Shown here: positions 36,152-44,082 of the stretch, one piece after another
Numbering within the stretch: position 1 is the stretch's first letter
Layout of the letters: each line of letters opens with the position of its first letter
NCBI RefSeq assembly: GCF_011043775.1
Contig: NZ_JAAKXY010000004.1
Location: 310,001-374,000, forward strand
Direction: 5' to 3'
DNA from: Natronolimnobius sp. AArcel1
Lineage (GTDB): Archaea; Halobacteriota; Halobacteria; Halobacteriales; Natrialbaceae
DNA length: 64,000 bases
Program-made: the position numbers and the translations under genes
Notes under the pieces: model-generated
Database searches by the model: none
The model's input: the letters and a program-made list of their open reading frames with translations, nothing else
What the model was told of the DNA's origin: nothing

Positions 36152-36715
36152 ATGCACGGAACGCGACCGTACCCGGACGAACCCGTCGGTGCGTTTCCGG
36201 CACCACCGGCCACCTTCGAGGACGGTGATGGCCGACAGATCGACGTTCGGGCACCAGATACGTTCGAAGACGTCATCGAAGACTGCGTCACAATGTACGA
36301 CGCCTTCGACCCCTCAGACCGTGCCCAGGGGATTCCACCAACCGGCGAGCAACGAATCCGCAACTGGCTCGAGACGATTGCAGACTACAGCGTCAACGTC
36401 GTTGCCTGTCACGACGGCGATGTGATCGGTCACGCCGTCCTCGTCCCCGATACCGACGACGTCGCAGCAATCGACTCCCGTGGCGAAATCGAGTGGGAAC
36501 TCGCGATTTTCGTCCTGCAGGAGTACCAGCGCGCCGGTATCGGGACGCAGTTGCTCGAGCATCTGCTCGGCCACGCCAGCAACGTTGGCATCGACCGCGT
36601 CTGGCTCACCGTCGAGCGCTGGAATAAGCCCGCGATTGCACTCTACGAGCGTGTCGGCTTCGAGGCGACTGGGACCGAGAGCTTCGAACAGGAGATGGCC
36701 ATCCTGCTCGAGTAG
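36152..36715 (+). CDS. GNAT family N-acetyltransferase
   Basis: A 187-residue protein with the GNAT acetyl-CoA loop QRAGIGTQLLEHLLG (about residue 128) and C-terminal NKPAIALYERVGFEATG. The substrate is unknown. It is cotranscribed with the stress protein two bases upstream. About 155 bases separate it from the DUF4157 cassettes. Confidence 0.9.
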   Translation: MHGTRPYPDEPVGAFPAPPATFEDGDGRQIDVRAPDTFEDVIEDCVTMYDAFDPSDRAQGIPPTGEQRIRNWLETIADYSVNVVACHDGDVIGHAVLVPDTDDVAAIDSRGEIEWELAIFVLQEYQRAGIGTQLLEHLLGHASNVGIDRVWLTVERWNKPAIALYERVGFEATGTESFEQEMAILLE

Positions 36716-36870
36716 CGATATACATCAGTTGCTCGCGACTTGATTCCGTTTATGAATAGTCAGCATAAGAGAAAGTGTTATGATGGTGCTATTAGAATCG
36801 TAGAAAAATGAACGTCCGGACGCCCATATCTCAACTAGCCCCGGACCTGACTGGAACGGAGGGGCGATAG

Positions 36871-38079
36871 ATGGGACCAAAGAAATCGCGGACACGCGAG
36901 CAACAGTCAGCAGAGCAGGACGAAGCGAATGACTCGTCGTCCATCCAGCGATCAACACAGGAATCAGCGTCCCACTCGAGCGCGGCGATGGGCTCGCAGG
37001 GACTCGGCACGACGGCTGAGACGGCAGTCCACGGGACGAATCCGAACCGCGTTGGCGACCCGACACCGTCCTACGAGTTCGGCCATCCCGGACTCGCTCC
37101 CTCCCCCAGCGAGCACAACATCCAGCGCGCGCTGGCGGGCACCGACACGAGTCAGGACGAGGTTCCTGACACGGTGCTTGATGTGCTCGGCAACGGTGGT
37201 CAGTCGCTGGATCAGCCGATTCAGCGCGCGCTCGAGGAGCGCATGGATGCGGACTTCTCGAACGTGCGCATTCACACAGGTGCGAAAGCAGCGGAAGCCG
37301 CCGACGCAATCGACGCGAAGGCGTTCACCTGTGGCAACGATATCGTCTTCAATTCGGGTGAGTACGACCCCGAGTCGGGTGAGGGTCAATTTTTGCTCGC
37401 GCACGAATTAGCGCACGTTAGGCAGCAGACTGGCGCGGCGATCAGCATGATGCCTCAGGAAGGGGCGGATTTAGAGATTGATCCAGATCCGCACCTCGAG
37501 CGGGAAGCTGATGAGACGGCAACGCAAGCGCTGTCTGATAACGAGCCGGTGGTCGTGAATCGGCTTGGAACGGACATCCACATCCAGCGGCTTTCTATCG
37601 GTGATGATGGGCCGGATCAAGCGACACTGGATGCGTTCGAGAACGGAGAGTTTGACGGAACAACAACAGACAAGAGCCTAGTAGAACGAATTATCGAGAA
37701 ACTCGATCCGCGTCAGGCAGTTCGTGAAACTGGTCGCGACACCATCGAGAACGTAGCGGAGAGTGACACTGTCGTTCGGATTGCTGCGAATCTGGCTGCG
37801 TTCGTTTCCGTCACTGCTCCAGTTGGGGCCGCAACCGGCAATGTCGAGAAAGCTGCGACGACTCAGGCCTCCGCAGCCGCAGTTATCGAACGCGTCGGCG
37901 CTGAGCAAATACGTTCACTCAGCGCTGCAAGTGCGGCTCAAATCTACGATGCGCTCGTTGACGTTGGCTACAAGCAACTCGCGAGCGTTTGGCAGGACGC
38001 AGTTCAACTCATTCACAGTGATACAGAGGAGACCGGCTCTGATCTCGAAGGCAAGGCAGAGAGCCGAAAGGAGAACTAA
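36871..38079 (+). CDS. DUF4157 protein, cassette 1 (putative polymorphic effector)
   Basis: A 402-residue protein. Residues 1 to about 80 are polar and disordered, followed by the HNIQRAL block (His82). The DUF4157 core (about 125-184) runs MDADFSNVRIHTGAKAAEA, VFNSGEYDPESGEG and the zinc motif HELAH (His178, Glu179, His182). A Pro/Asp-rich EIDPDPHLEREADE stretch leads to the junction GTDIHIQR (237-240). The tail (241-402) is unique and has an Ala/Gly/Val-rich hydrophobic segment (IAANLAAFVSVTAPVGAATG). In bacteria DUF4157 marks cargo of contractile injection systems and polymorphic toxins. The toxic role here is inferred. Confidence 0.85.
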   Translation: MGPKKSRTREQQSAEQDEANDSSSIQRSTQESASHSSAAMGSQGLGTTAETAVHGTNPNRVGDPTPSYEFGHPGLAPSPSEHNIQRALAGTDTSQDEVPDTVLDVLGNGGQSLDQPIQRALEERMDADFSNVRIHTGAKAAEAADAIDAKAFTCGNDIVFNSGEYDPESGEGQFLLAHELAHVRQQTGAAISMMPQEGADLEIDPDPHLEREADETATQALSDNEPVVVNRLGTDIHIQRLSIGDDGPDQATLDAFENGEFDGTTTDKSLVERIIEKLDPRQAVRETGRDTIENVAESDTVVRIAANLAAFVSVTAPVGAATGNVEKAATTQASAAAVIERVGAEQIRSLSAASAAQIYDALVDVGYKQLASVWQDAVQLIHSDTEETGSDLEGKAESRKEN

Positions 38080-39745
38080 TCATGGACGCGATTATCACCG
38101 GCGAAGGAGAGGGAATCGTTGGTCTAAGCATCATTGATAATAACGATGTAGAACATCTAATCGAGATCAATGATGGTGGAGAAATTACTGCCCACCAACA
38201 AGATGGCTATCCGGATGACCCGGACGAACGAACATTTGAAGAGAGTGAAGCTGTCGGAACGTCTCGACGATTCGCGAAATGGCATGTCTATCGCGAGCGT
38301 GGCTATCCGACGCTTCCGCCACACGAAAACCCGGATCGAATCGCTGCGACACTCGTCGCCATCGCACAGCTTTCTGACGAGGACTTCGACACCCTGTTTG
38401 GTAACTACTACCGCCAACACGCCCACCACTTCCAGCCCGACCTCGAGGCGCCGATTGAGCCACCGGCAGATATCGATGCCGACGAATTCCTTCGGTACGA
38501 ACTTGATGTTTACCTCGGAGTCGATGAGGGCCTTGAAGAGACAATTCAGGAGTTCGTTGCTGTGGGGTTCGACGAGGCAGCCGGGCGGACGCTGAAATCA
38601 CTGGCTGAACCGGTCGATGTTGATTTTGATCCACAAGCTGCACTCGGTCTCGAGGTTGAGGCTGTGTCGGATATCCGCGTGGCGTATCAAACCGGACCCG
38701 GTAACGAACAGGTGCTCGAGATTGAGTCACCGCGTGAGCGCGAGCCGGATACGATCATCCAGTTGGTCCCGCTCCCGACGGGATCGCTGGACATGTTCCG
38801 GCTACTCTTGTGCCACCATCTCGGTTGCCAGATCCGCGATTGCTACCTCGAGATGGGCGTCGAACCGCCCGAAGCGTTCCGGTTGGTGGGCCATGGGTTT
38901 CACCAGTCTGCACAACGGTACCGCCTCCTCGAGTATTTCAAGGACTACTTCGATTTTGGTGCGGATATCCCTGGCTATCGCACGATTGATCTCGGTCAAG
39001 ACTCCGATCACGCGACTCTCTAGAGGGGAGCAATGCGAGCACGAAAAACGGGGATTGAACGCCAAGCAGATGTGAACATAAACACGACGCAGAGTGAGTC
39101 GTCGGTCAAACCGACTCGCACTGAAACTGTCTCTGCGGTCCCCCAACAGAACGCACTGGTCGGGAACGCCTCTACCATCTCGGTACTGTTTGATCACCAC
39201 GCCGCGGTTTCTGGCGTCGCTGCCGGCCCCACAATGGTCAACGACCAGCGAACTCATCATATCCAGCGCGCGCTCGAGGGGACTGGCACGAGTGAAGACG
39301 AGGTGCCTGATACGGTGCTTGACGTGCTCGGCGACGGTGGCCAATCGTTAGAGCAGCCGATTCAGCGCGCGCTCGAGGAACGCATGGACGCGGATTTCAG
39401 TAATGTTCGCATCCACACGGGCGCGAAAGCGGCAGAGGCTGCGGATGCCATCGACGCGAAGGCGTTCACCTGTGGCAACGACATTGTTTTCAATTCCGGT
39501 GAGTACGACCCGGAGTCTGGTGAGGGTCAATTTTTGCTCGCGCACGAATTAGCGCACGTCAAACAGCAAACTGGGGCAGCGATCAGCATGATGCCCCAGG
39601 AAGGGGCGGATTTGGAAATCGATCCTGATCCGCACCTCGAGCGGGAAGCTGATGAAACGGCACAGCAGGCACTCAGTGGTGACAAACCGCTGGTCGTCAA
39701 CCCGATGGGGGCGGACATGCACATCCAGCGGAGCACGAAAGGCCC
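37189..39745 (+). repeat. Direct repeat: the DUF4157 core of cassettes 1 and 2
   Basis: About 400 bases (37189-37590 and 39331-39735) are nearly identical at the DNA level, with long perfect runs such as the segment around HELAH (37388-37419 and 39530-39561). The flanks (N-terminal leaders and tails) are not alike. A shorter third copy of the end of this block lies at 41282-41400. Such homology would allow recombination that swaps the tails. Confidence 0.8.
38082..39023 (+). CDS. Conserved partner protein of DUF4157, cassette 1 (family B, copy 1)
   Basis: A 313-residue protein with no recognised domain. It starts MDAIITGEGEGIVGLSIIDN and shares an N-terminal block with the partners in cassettes 2 and 3 (ITGE, DNND, EIxxHxQDGYPDD). 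It also shares a C-terminal block around Cys249 (GCQIRDCYLEMG, then EPPEAFRLVGHG). The middle differs strongly. There is no signal peptide or membrane segment. It follows the DUF4157 gene by two bases. By analogy with toxin loci it may be an immunity protein, but a chaperone or adaptor role is equally possible. It is the most divergent copy. Confidence 0.8.
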   Translation: MDAIITGEGEGIVGLSIIDNNDVEHLIEINDGGEITAHQQDGYPDDPDERTFEESEAVGTSRRFAKWHVYRERGYPTLPPHENPDRIAATLVAIAQLSDEDFDTLFGNYYRQHAHHFQPDLEAPIEPPADIDADEFLRYELDVYLGVDEGLEETIQEFVAVGFDEAAGRTLKSLAEPVDVDFDPQAALGLEVEAVSDIRVAYQTGPGNEQVLEIESPREREPDTIIQLVPLPTGSLDMFRLLLCHHLGCQIRDCYLEMGVEPPEAFRLVGHGFHQSAQRYRLLEYFKDYFDFGADIPGYRTIDLGQDSDHATL

Positions 39746-40247
39746 ACAGATGAGCCGTCGTGAACTCGTGACCCTCGGAAACCCTGAGAAGGGAACACCG
39801 TCTTCGTCCACGGATCAGGGCGGGAAAATCAAGCAATTTCTCGATGACTTCTCGACGGTCAAAGTTCGGTTGTCGGTCGACGAACTGAAATCGCTTGTCA
39901 CCAGCGTCGACACTGTCGATGACATGTATTCCTACCTCGCAGAGCGTGATATCGAACCCTCGAGTGACCTCGAAGAGTGGATCAACAGCCCGCTACTCAG
40001 GGGATACCGTTCTGCAGGAGCAACCTCGAGTGTGTTTGGGTTACTGGCACTCGGATTCACGCCACAGGCGGTCGCAGCACTTTCTGTGGGTGTCTCAGTT
40101 GCTGCGGTATTACGGAAATACGGAGACGAAATCGGAGACGAAGCGAGAAAGTGGTTGCGCAAACGGCTTGATGAGACTGAGGAAACCATCGTCGAGGAGG
40201 AATCTGGAACCGGAAGTTCGACTGGTGATGCCCAGAGTAGGAGGTAA
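39033..40247 (+). CDS. DUF4157 protein, cassette 2 (putative polymorphic effector)
   Basis: A 404-residue protein. The N-terminal ~75 residues differ from cassette 1. The DUF4157 core is nearly identical to cassette 1, with HELAH at His171-His175, then DPHLEREADE and the junction GADMHIQR (230-233). The tail (234-404) differs. It contains LSVDELKSLVTSVDTVDDMY, a hydrophobic Gly/Ala region (SSVFGLLALGFTPQAVAAL, LSVGVSVAAVL) and a basic amphipathic end (RKWLRKRLDE). This suggests membrane interaction. It has its own Shine-Dalgarno site ten bases after the cassette 1 partner. Confidence 0.85.
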   Translation: MRARKTGIERQADVNINTTQSESSVKPTRTETVSAVPQQNALVGNASTISVLFDHHAAVSGVAAGPTMVNDQRTHHIQRALEGTGTSEDEVPDTVLDVLGDGGQSLEQPIQRALEERMDADFSNVRIHTGAKAAEAADAIDAKAFTCGNDIVFNSGEYDPESGEGQFLLAHELAHVKQQTGAAISMMPQEGADLEIDPDPHLEREADETAQQALSGDKPLVVNPMGADMHIQRSTKGPQMSRRELVTLGNPEKGTPSSSTDQGGKIKQFLDDFSTVKVRLSVDELKSLVTSVDTVDDMYSYLAERDIEPSSDLEEWINSPLLRGYRSAGATSSVFGLLALGFTPQAVAALSVGVSVAAVLRKYGDEIGDEARKWLRKRLDETEETIVEEESGTGSSTGDAQSRR

Positions 40248-40252
40248 TCATT

Positions 40253-41170
40253 ATGGACGCAATTATAACGGGAGAATCCGAACGAGTTGGTCTTAGCATA
40301 ATCGATAACAACGATATTGAACATCTGATTGAGATGGATGAAACTGGTGAGATCAAGTATCACGAACAAGATGGCTATCCAGACGACGCAGTAGAACGTA
40401 CTAATAATGAGAACTCACATGTCGGGGAGGCTCGACGGTATGCCAAATACTACGTCTACCGCGAGAAGGGATACGAAACCCTGCCGTGGAATCTCCATCC
40501 AGACCGCTTCGAAACAGTCAGAGAGGCCTTGCGTACCCTCTCGAGTACAGCTATTGAAGACTACTTTGGAGAGTTATTGCAACAGAGCCTGAGCCATTAC
40601 GAGGACGACCCCTCTGTTGAGACAGGTGCAAGTACACGTCCCGTTACGTTACCGGAGACAATGAGCACTCACGAAAACGCAGTGATCTACCAGCAAGAGA
40701 TATATCTCGATGACGACGATGAGGTTGAGGCTGTTTCCGGGATTCTCGTAAACTACTACGTTGCAAAAGGCGAGCGACGCACTGACCGACACGGTGAGTC
40801 GCCTGATCGCGACCCTGACGCACGAATCGAAATGTCACCTGTGCCGATCGTCGCAGCCGACCCGTTGCGTGAGTATCTGTGTTACAACCTCCGGTGTCAA
40901 ATCCGCGATTGCTATCTTGGAATGGGAATCGAACCGCCAGAAGAATACAGAGTACTCGGGCCAGGTCAGGACCGATTTACGAGACGGTTCCACATCGTCG
41001 ACCGCTATCCCGAATACTTCGACAAACAAGCGACCATCCCAGGTTACAGCTACGAGTTCACACCGAGTTCGCCTGTCCCGCTGTCTGACCTTACTGATTC
41101 GATGGCCACTGGTGACGAAGCGTCACTGTACGACCGAGTACGACACAAACTATTCACCAGAAATGGCTGA
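40253..41170 (+). CDS. Conserved partner protein of DUF4157, cassette 2 (family B, copy 2)
   Basis: A 305-residue protein close to the cassette 3 partner and more distant from cassette 1. Shared blocks: MDAIITGESERVGLSIIDNN, EIKYHEQDGYPDD, ARRYAKYYVYREKGYETLPW, QEIYLDDDDEVEAVSGI and NLRCQIRDCYLGMGIEPPEE. The three partners therefore form one family, whereas the effector tails do not. It is cytoplasmic by prediction. The function is unknown (immunity, chaperone or delivery adaptor). Confidence 0.8.
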   Translation: MDAIITGESERVGLSIIDNNDIEHLIEMDETGEIKYHEQDGYPDDAVERTNNENSHVGEARRYAKYYVYREKGYETLPWNLHPDRFETVREALRTLSSTAIEDYFGELLQQSLSHYEDDPSVETGASTRPVTLPETMSTHENAVIYQQEIYLDDDDEVEAVSGILVNYYVAKGERRTDRHGESPDRDPDARIEMSPVPIVAADPLREYLCYNLRCQIRDCYLGMGIEPPEEYRVLGPGQDRFTRRFHIVDRYPEYFDKQATIPGYSYEFTPSSPVPLSDLTDSMATGDEASLYDRVRHKLFTRNG

Positions 41171-41245
41171 ACTCACTCACCGCGTGGGTACGGAGACCCT
41201 ACTCAGTCACGGAATCAGTCAGGCCAGCGTGTACTGGATGACGGC

Positions 41246-41935
41246 GTGACCAACGTTCTAGTGACTCACGGATTATCTCATGTCAAACAGCAAAATGGCG
41301 GCGCGCCGTTGTCGATGATGCCTCAGGAAGGGACCGATTTGGAAATCGATCCTGATCCCCACCTCGAGCGCGAGGCCGATGAGGCTGCCCAAGACGCACT
41401 CACGGATGGCCCTGTGACGATCAACCGCCTGGGAACAGCGGTGCATGTGCAGCGATATCCCGGAGACGCTGTCGTCGAAAAAGTTAGCGGGTTACTTGAG
41501 ACCGGCGAAGAGAAGGTTGACGATGCCACGAGCAAAACCTATCGTCTCAGCAAGGAACAACTACTGGACCTAGTCGACTCTGTCGAGACCTCGAAAGGGG
41601 TGGCCCAGTGGATCGAACACCACGATGTCGATGTTGCAAGTCGGGTGCAGGATTCCACAAGTAGTATGGTCAAAGGGGCAAGCAGAGGGTGGACAATTGG
41701 GACGACGGCTGGAGCAATGGCTGGTCCGGTCGGGGCAGTCGCTGGTGGTCTCGTTGGCGCTCCCCTCGGCGCAATCCTCAGTACGGCATTCGGCGAACAG
41801 GTCGCCGGCAAAGTACAACAGGTCCTGCGAGACCAACTTGGTCTCGAGACTGATCAAGAGTTCAACCTCGAAGAAGATACTGGCGAAGGCTATTCGAGTG
41901 GCGATGTCGACATGGATCAGGAGTACGAACAATGA
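41246..41935 (+). CDS. N-terminally truncated DUF4157 protein, cassette 3
   Basis: A 229-residue frame with a GTG start and no ATG nearby. It begins only at the zinc-motif region, which reads HGLSH (His8, Gly9, His12) where the other copies have HELAH, so the catalytic glutamate is gone. It continues with SMMPQEGTDLEIDPDPHLERE and the junction GTAVHVQR (67-70). Then comes a new tail (71-229) with LSKEQLLDLVDSVETSKGVA and a glycine-zipper stretch (GAMAGPVGAVAGGLVGAPLG). Its stop overlaps the next start (ATGA). It may be a silent or orphan tail cassette rather than an active protein. Confidence 0.65.
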   Translation: MTNVLVTHGLSHVKQQNGGAPLSMMPQEGTDLEIDPDPHLEREADEAAQDALTDGPVTINRLGTAVHVQRYPGDAVVEKVSGLLETGEEKVDDATSKTYRLSKEQLLDLVDSVETSKGVAQWIEHHDVDVASRVQDSTSSMVKGASRGWTIGTTAGAMAGPVGAVAGGLVGAPLGAILSTAFGEQVAGKVQQVLRDQLGLETDQEFNLEEDTGEGYSSGDVDMDQEYEQ

Positions 41936-42843
41936 AGGCTGTTATAACAGGCGAGTCTGAGCGTATCGGTATTAAGGTCCAAGATAACAACGGAGTAGAC
42001 CACGGAATCGAGATGGAGTTCGACGGGGAAATCAAGTACCACGAACAGGATGGCTACCCTGACAAGGCAGCCGAACGAACCCATAGTGAAGGCGAACACG
42101 TCGGTCATGCCCGAAAATATGCCCAGTACTACGTTGCGCAGGAAACCGACTACGACACCATCCCGTGGGACATCGACGCCGACCGCTTTGCGGACGTTCG
42201 CCAAGCACTCCAAGCGCTTTCGACCGACGACATCGAGCACTTCTTCGGGGACGTCCTCGAGCAGAGTCTGAGTCACTATCGCGACGACCCAGATGTCGAT
42301 GTCGGTGATACGACACGTTCACACGAACTCCCTGCCGAGATGATCGGGTCTGACAACGCAGTCCGATACAAACAGGAGATTTATCTCGACGACACTGGTG
42401 CGGTTGAGGCCGTCTCTGGGATTGGAATCGAGTACTACGTCGCCAGAGGTGACCGAACCACAACCTGGCACGGAGACAGTCCCGACAGAGAACCTGACGC
42501 CGCCGTTGATATCGTTCCAGCGCCGCTCGTCGACCCTGTCTCATTTCGAGACTATCTCGACTATAACCTCCGCTGTCAGATTCGGGACTGCTATCTCATG
42601 CGAGGAATGGAACCGCCAGAACAGTATCGGGTGCTTGGTCACGGACAGTACCGCTTTACTGGCAAGTACGAAAACTTCGATCTCTACCCACCGTACCACG
42701 ATTTCCAGGCCGATATCCCAGGCTACTCCCACGAGTTCCGACCTGACCTCCCGATCACCTGGGCGGAGTTGCGCGGGATGACTGACCCGAATCACTCCGG
42801 GTCACTCTACGACCAAATCAAAAACGCCCTCTTCATCCGATAG
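41932..42843 (+). CDS. Conserved partner protein of DUF4157, cassette 3 (family B, copy 3)
   Basis: A 303-residue protein, homologous along its whole length to the cassette 2 partner: MKAVITGESERIGIKVQDNN, GEIKYHEQDGYPDKAAERTH, QEIYLDDTGAVEAVSGIGIE and NLRCQIRDCYLMRGMEPPEQ. Its start overlaps the truncated effector by ATGA, so coupling is preserved although the effector has lost its N-terminal half. That the frame is intact suggests the partner is still under selection. Confidence 0.8.
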   Translation: MKAVITGESERIGIKVQDNNGVDHGIEMEFDGEIKYHEQDGYPDKAAERTHSEGEHVGHARKYAQYYVAQETDYDTIPWDIDADRFADVRQALQALSTDDIEHFFGDVLEQSLSHYRDDPDVDVGDTTRSHELPAEMIGSDNAVRYKQEIYLDDTGAVEAVSGIGIEYYVARGDRTTTWHGDSPDREPDAAVDIVPAPLVDPVSFRDYLDYNLRCQIRDCYLMRGMEPPEQYRVLGHGQYRFTGKYENFDLYPPYHDFQADIPGYSHEFRPDLPITWAELRGMTDPNHSGSLYDQIKNALFIR

Positions 42844-42878
42844 CTGTCCGCCCGCTTCGGTATGCCTACAGGGGCCAC

Positions 42879-42950
42879 GTGGATGCTGATCTCTCGAGCG
42901 TGCGCATCGATACGGATGCGAAAGCTGCCGGTTCGATTGACAGCGGATGA
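42879..42950 (+). pseudogene. Scrap of a fourth DUF4157 gene
   Basis: Read from 42879 the bases give VDADLSSVRIDTDAKAAG followed after a few residues by TGA (42948-42950). This matches MDADFSNVRIHTGAKAAEA from the other copies. Nothing else of DUF4157 remains here. It marks the right edge of the cassette array and shows the array was once longer. Confidence 0.75.
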
Positions 42951-42972
42951 TCATTCCGACCGCTATCGACAG

Positions 42973-43434
42973 TTACACCGAGAGCACAGGCTGACTCGCG
43001 TACGATAGCACGTACTCGGCTGCCTTCTCGAGGACTTCTGCAGAGGCTGCATCAGTCACTGGCTCGCGCGGCAGGACGATGAAGTCGGCGTCGATGTCGT
43101 CGGCTGTGTCGAGCACGACGTTGCCCGGGTGCAGCGTTTTGCGTGTCTTCGAAAAGCCGTCGTCGACCGAGGTCGCCAGCGATACGTCAGCGCCCTCGGC
43201 GATTCTGGCGACGTCCTCGAGAAATTCTTGCGTGTCTTCGGCGACAGCGGCTTCCTCGACGGTGCCGGCGTCCATTCCGCGGACGACGCCGCGCCCGAGC
43301 ACGAATAGCGCGTGAACGGATGCGTCGTAGCGGTCAGCAACGGCAACAGCGTACTCGACGGCGGTCACGGATTCGGCGCTGCCGTCGACCGGCGCGAGCA
43401 CGGTATCAACGGTAAACGCCCTACTGTCGTCCAT
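42973..43434 (-). CDS. Universal stress protein (UspA) family protein
   Basis: A 153-residue UspA fold: VDTVLAPVDGSAESVTAVEYA, then ASVHALFVLGRG and a closing SQPVLSV. The loop where UspA binds ATP (G2xG9xG) is not obvious; PREPVTDAASAEVL replaces it, so nucleotide binding is doubtful. The ATG at 43434 (MDDSRAFTV) is preferred to a longer start. It is divergent from the next UspA gene and abuts the DUF4157 array. Confidence 0.9.
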   Translation of the reverse strand: MDDSRAFTVDTVLAPVDGSAESVTAVEYAVAVADRYDASVHALFVLGRGVVRGMDAGTVEEAAVAEDTQEFLEDVARIAEGADVSLATSVDDGFSKTRKTLHPGNVVLDTADDIDADFIVLPREPVTDAASAEVLEKAAEYVLSYASQPVLSV

Positions 43435-43548
43435 ACGCGCCAGTGTGTTCGGATCATGCAAAAAACCTCCCCCGTCTCCCACTCGAGCACAACTCGTTTT
43501 GAACAGTGAGCGGGGACGTTTAAGAGCGCGGAGCGCAAACCGACGCCT

Positions 43549-44013
43549 ATGTTCGATACCGTCGTCGTCGCCACTGACGGCTCCGAGAGCGTCAAGCGGG
43601 CTATCGACGTGTCGCTCGATCTAGCTGATCGCTTTGACGCCGACGTCCACGCACTGTCAGTTGTCGACGCTACCGAGGTCGATGCCTCACCCGAGCAACT
43701 GCGCACAGAACTGCGAACGGCCCTCGAGACGCACGCGGATGCCGCACTCGGGACGGTCGAAGATCGCAGCGACCGAACGCTGACGACGGTCGTCCGCGAG
43801 GGCCGGCCAGCGGCCGAAATCTGTGAGTACGTCCGCGAAATCGACGCGGATCTGATCGCGACCGGCACGCGCGGGCGCCACGGCGAGAATCGCCTCTTGC
43901 TTGGCAGCGTCGCCGAGCGCGTCGTCCGCACCTCGCCGGTTCCCGTATTGACGGTGCGCCAACTCGAGCCAACCGCCGACCCCGAGGAGAACGCAGCCGA
44001 ACCCGCCGGGTAG
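43549..44013 (+). CDS. Universal stress protein (UspA) family protein
   Basis: A 154-residue UspA with the usual start (MFDTVVVATDGSESVKRAID), DADLIATGTRGRHGENRLLLGSV (ATP-binding G2xG9xG pattern) and the final VPVLTV. It is divergently paired with the other stress protein at 43434 and may share a control region (43435-43548). Confidence 0.94.
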   Translation: MFDTVVVATDGSESVKRAIDVSLDLADRFDADVHALSVVDATEVDASPEQLRTELRTALETHADAALGTVEDRSDRTLTTVVREGRPAAEICEYVREIDADLIATGTRGRHGENRLLLGSVAERVVRTSPVPVLTVRQLEPTADPEENAAEPAG

Positions 44014-44082
44014 ACAGCGCGCTAGCGACACCCGACCAGCAGAAAGGGAAGTCACTTCCGCGATGACCCCGCAGTAGCGGGT

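Larger units (their letters stand above)
36858..40245 (+). promoter_or_regulatory. Shine-Dalgarno sites of the DUF4157 cassette genes
   Basis: Unlike the many leaderless genes in this window, the cassette genes have ribosome-binding sites. GGAGGGG at 36858-36864 precedes the ATG at 36871, AAGGAG at 38068-38073 precedes 38082, GAGGGG near 39023 precedes 39033, and GGAGGT at 40240-40245 precedes 40253. These sites fix the starts and fit one multigene transcript beginning upstream of 36871. Confidence 0.65.

Noticed and set aside
41171-41245. Search for the missing N-terminal half of cassette 3 in the gap after the cassette 2 partner
   Set aside because: The 75 bases show no similarity to the DUF4157 core in any frame, so the half is truly absent rather than frameshifted.
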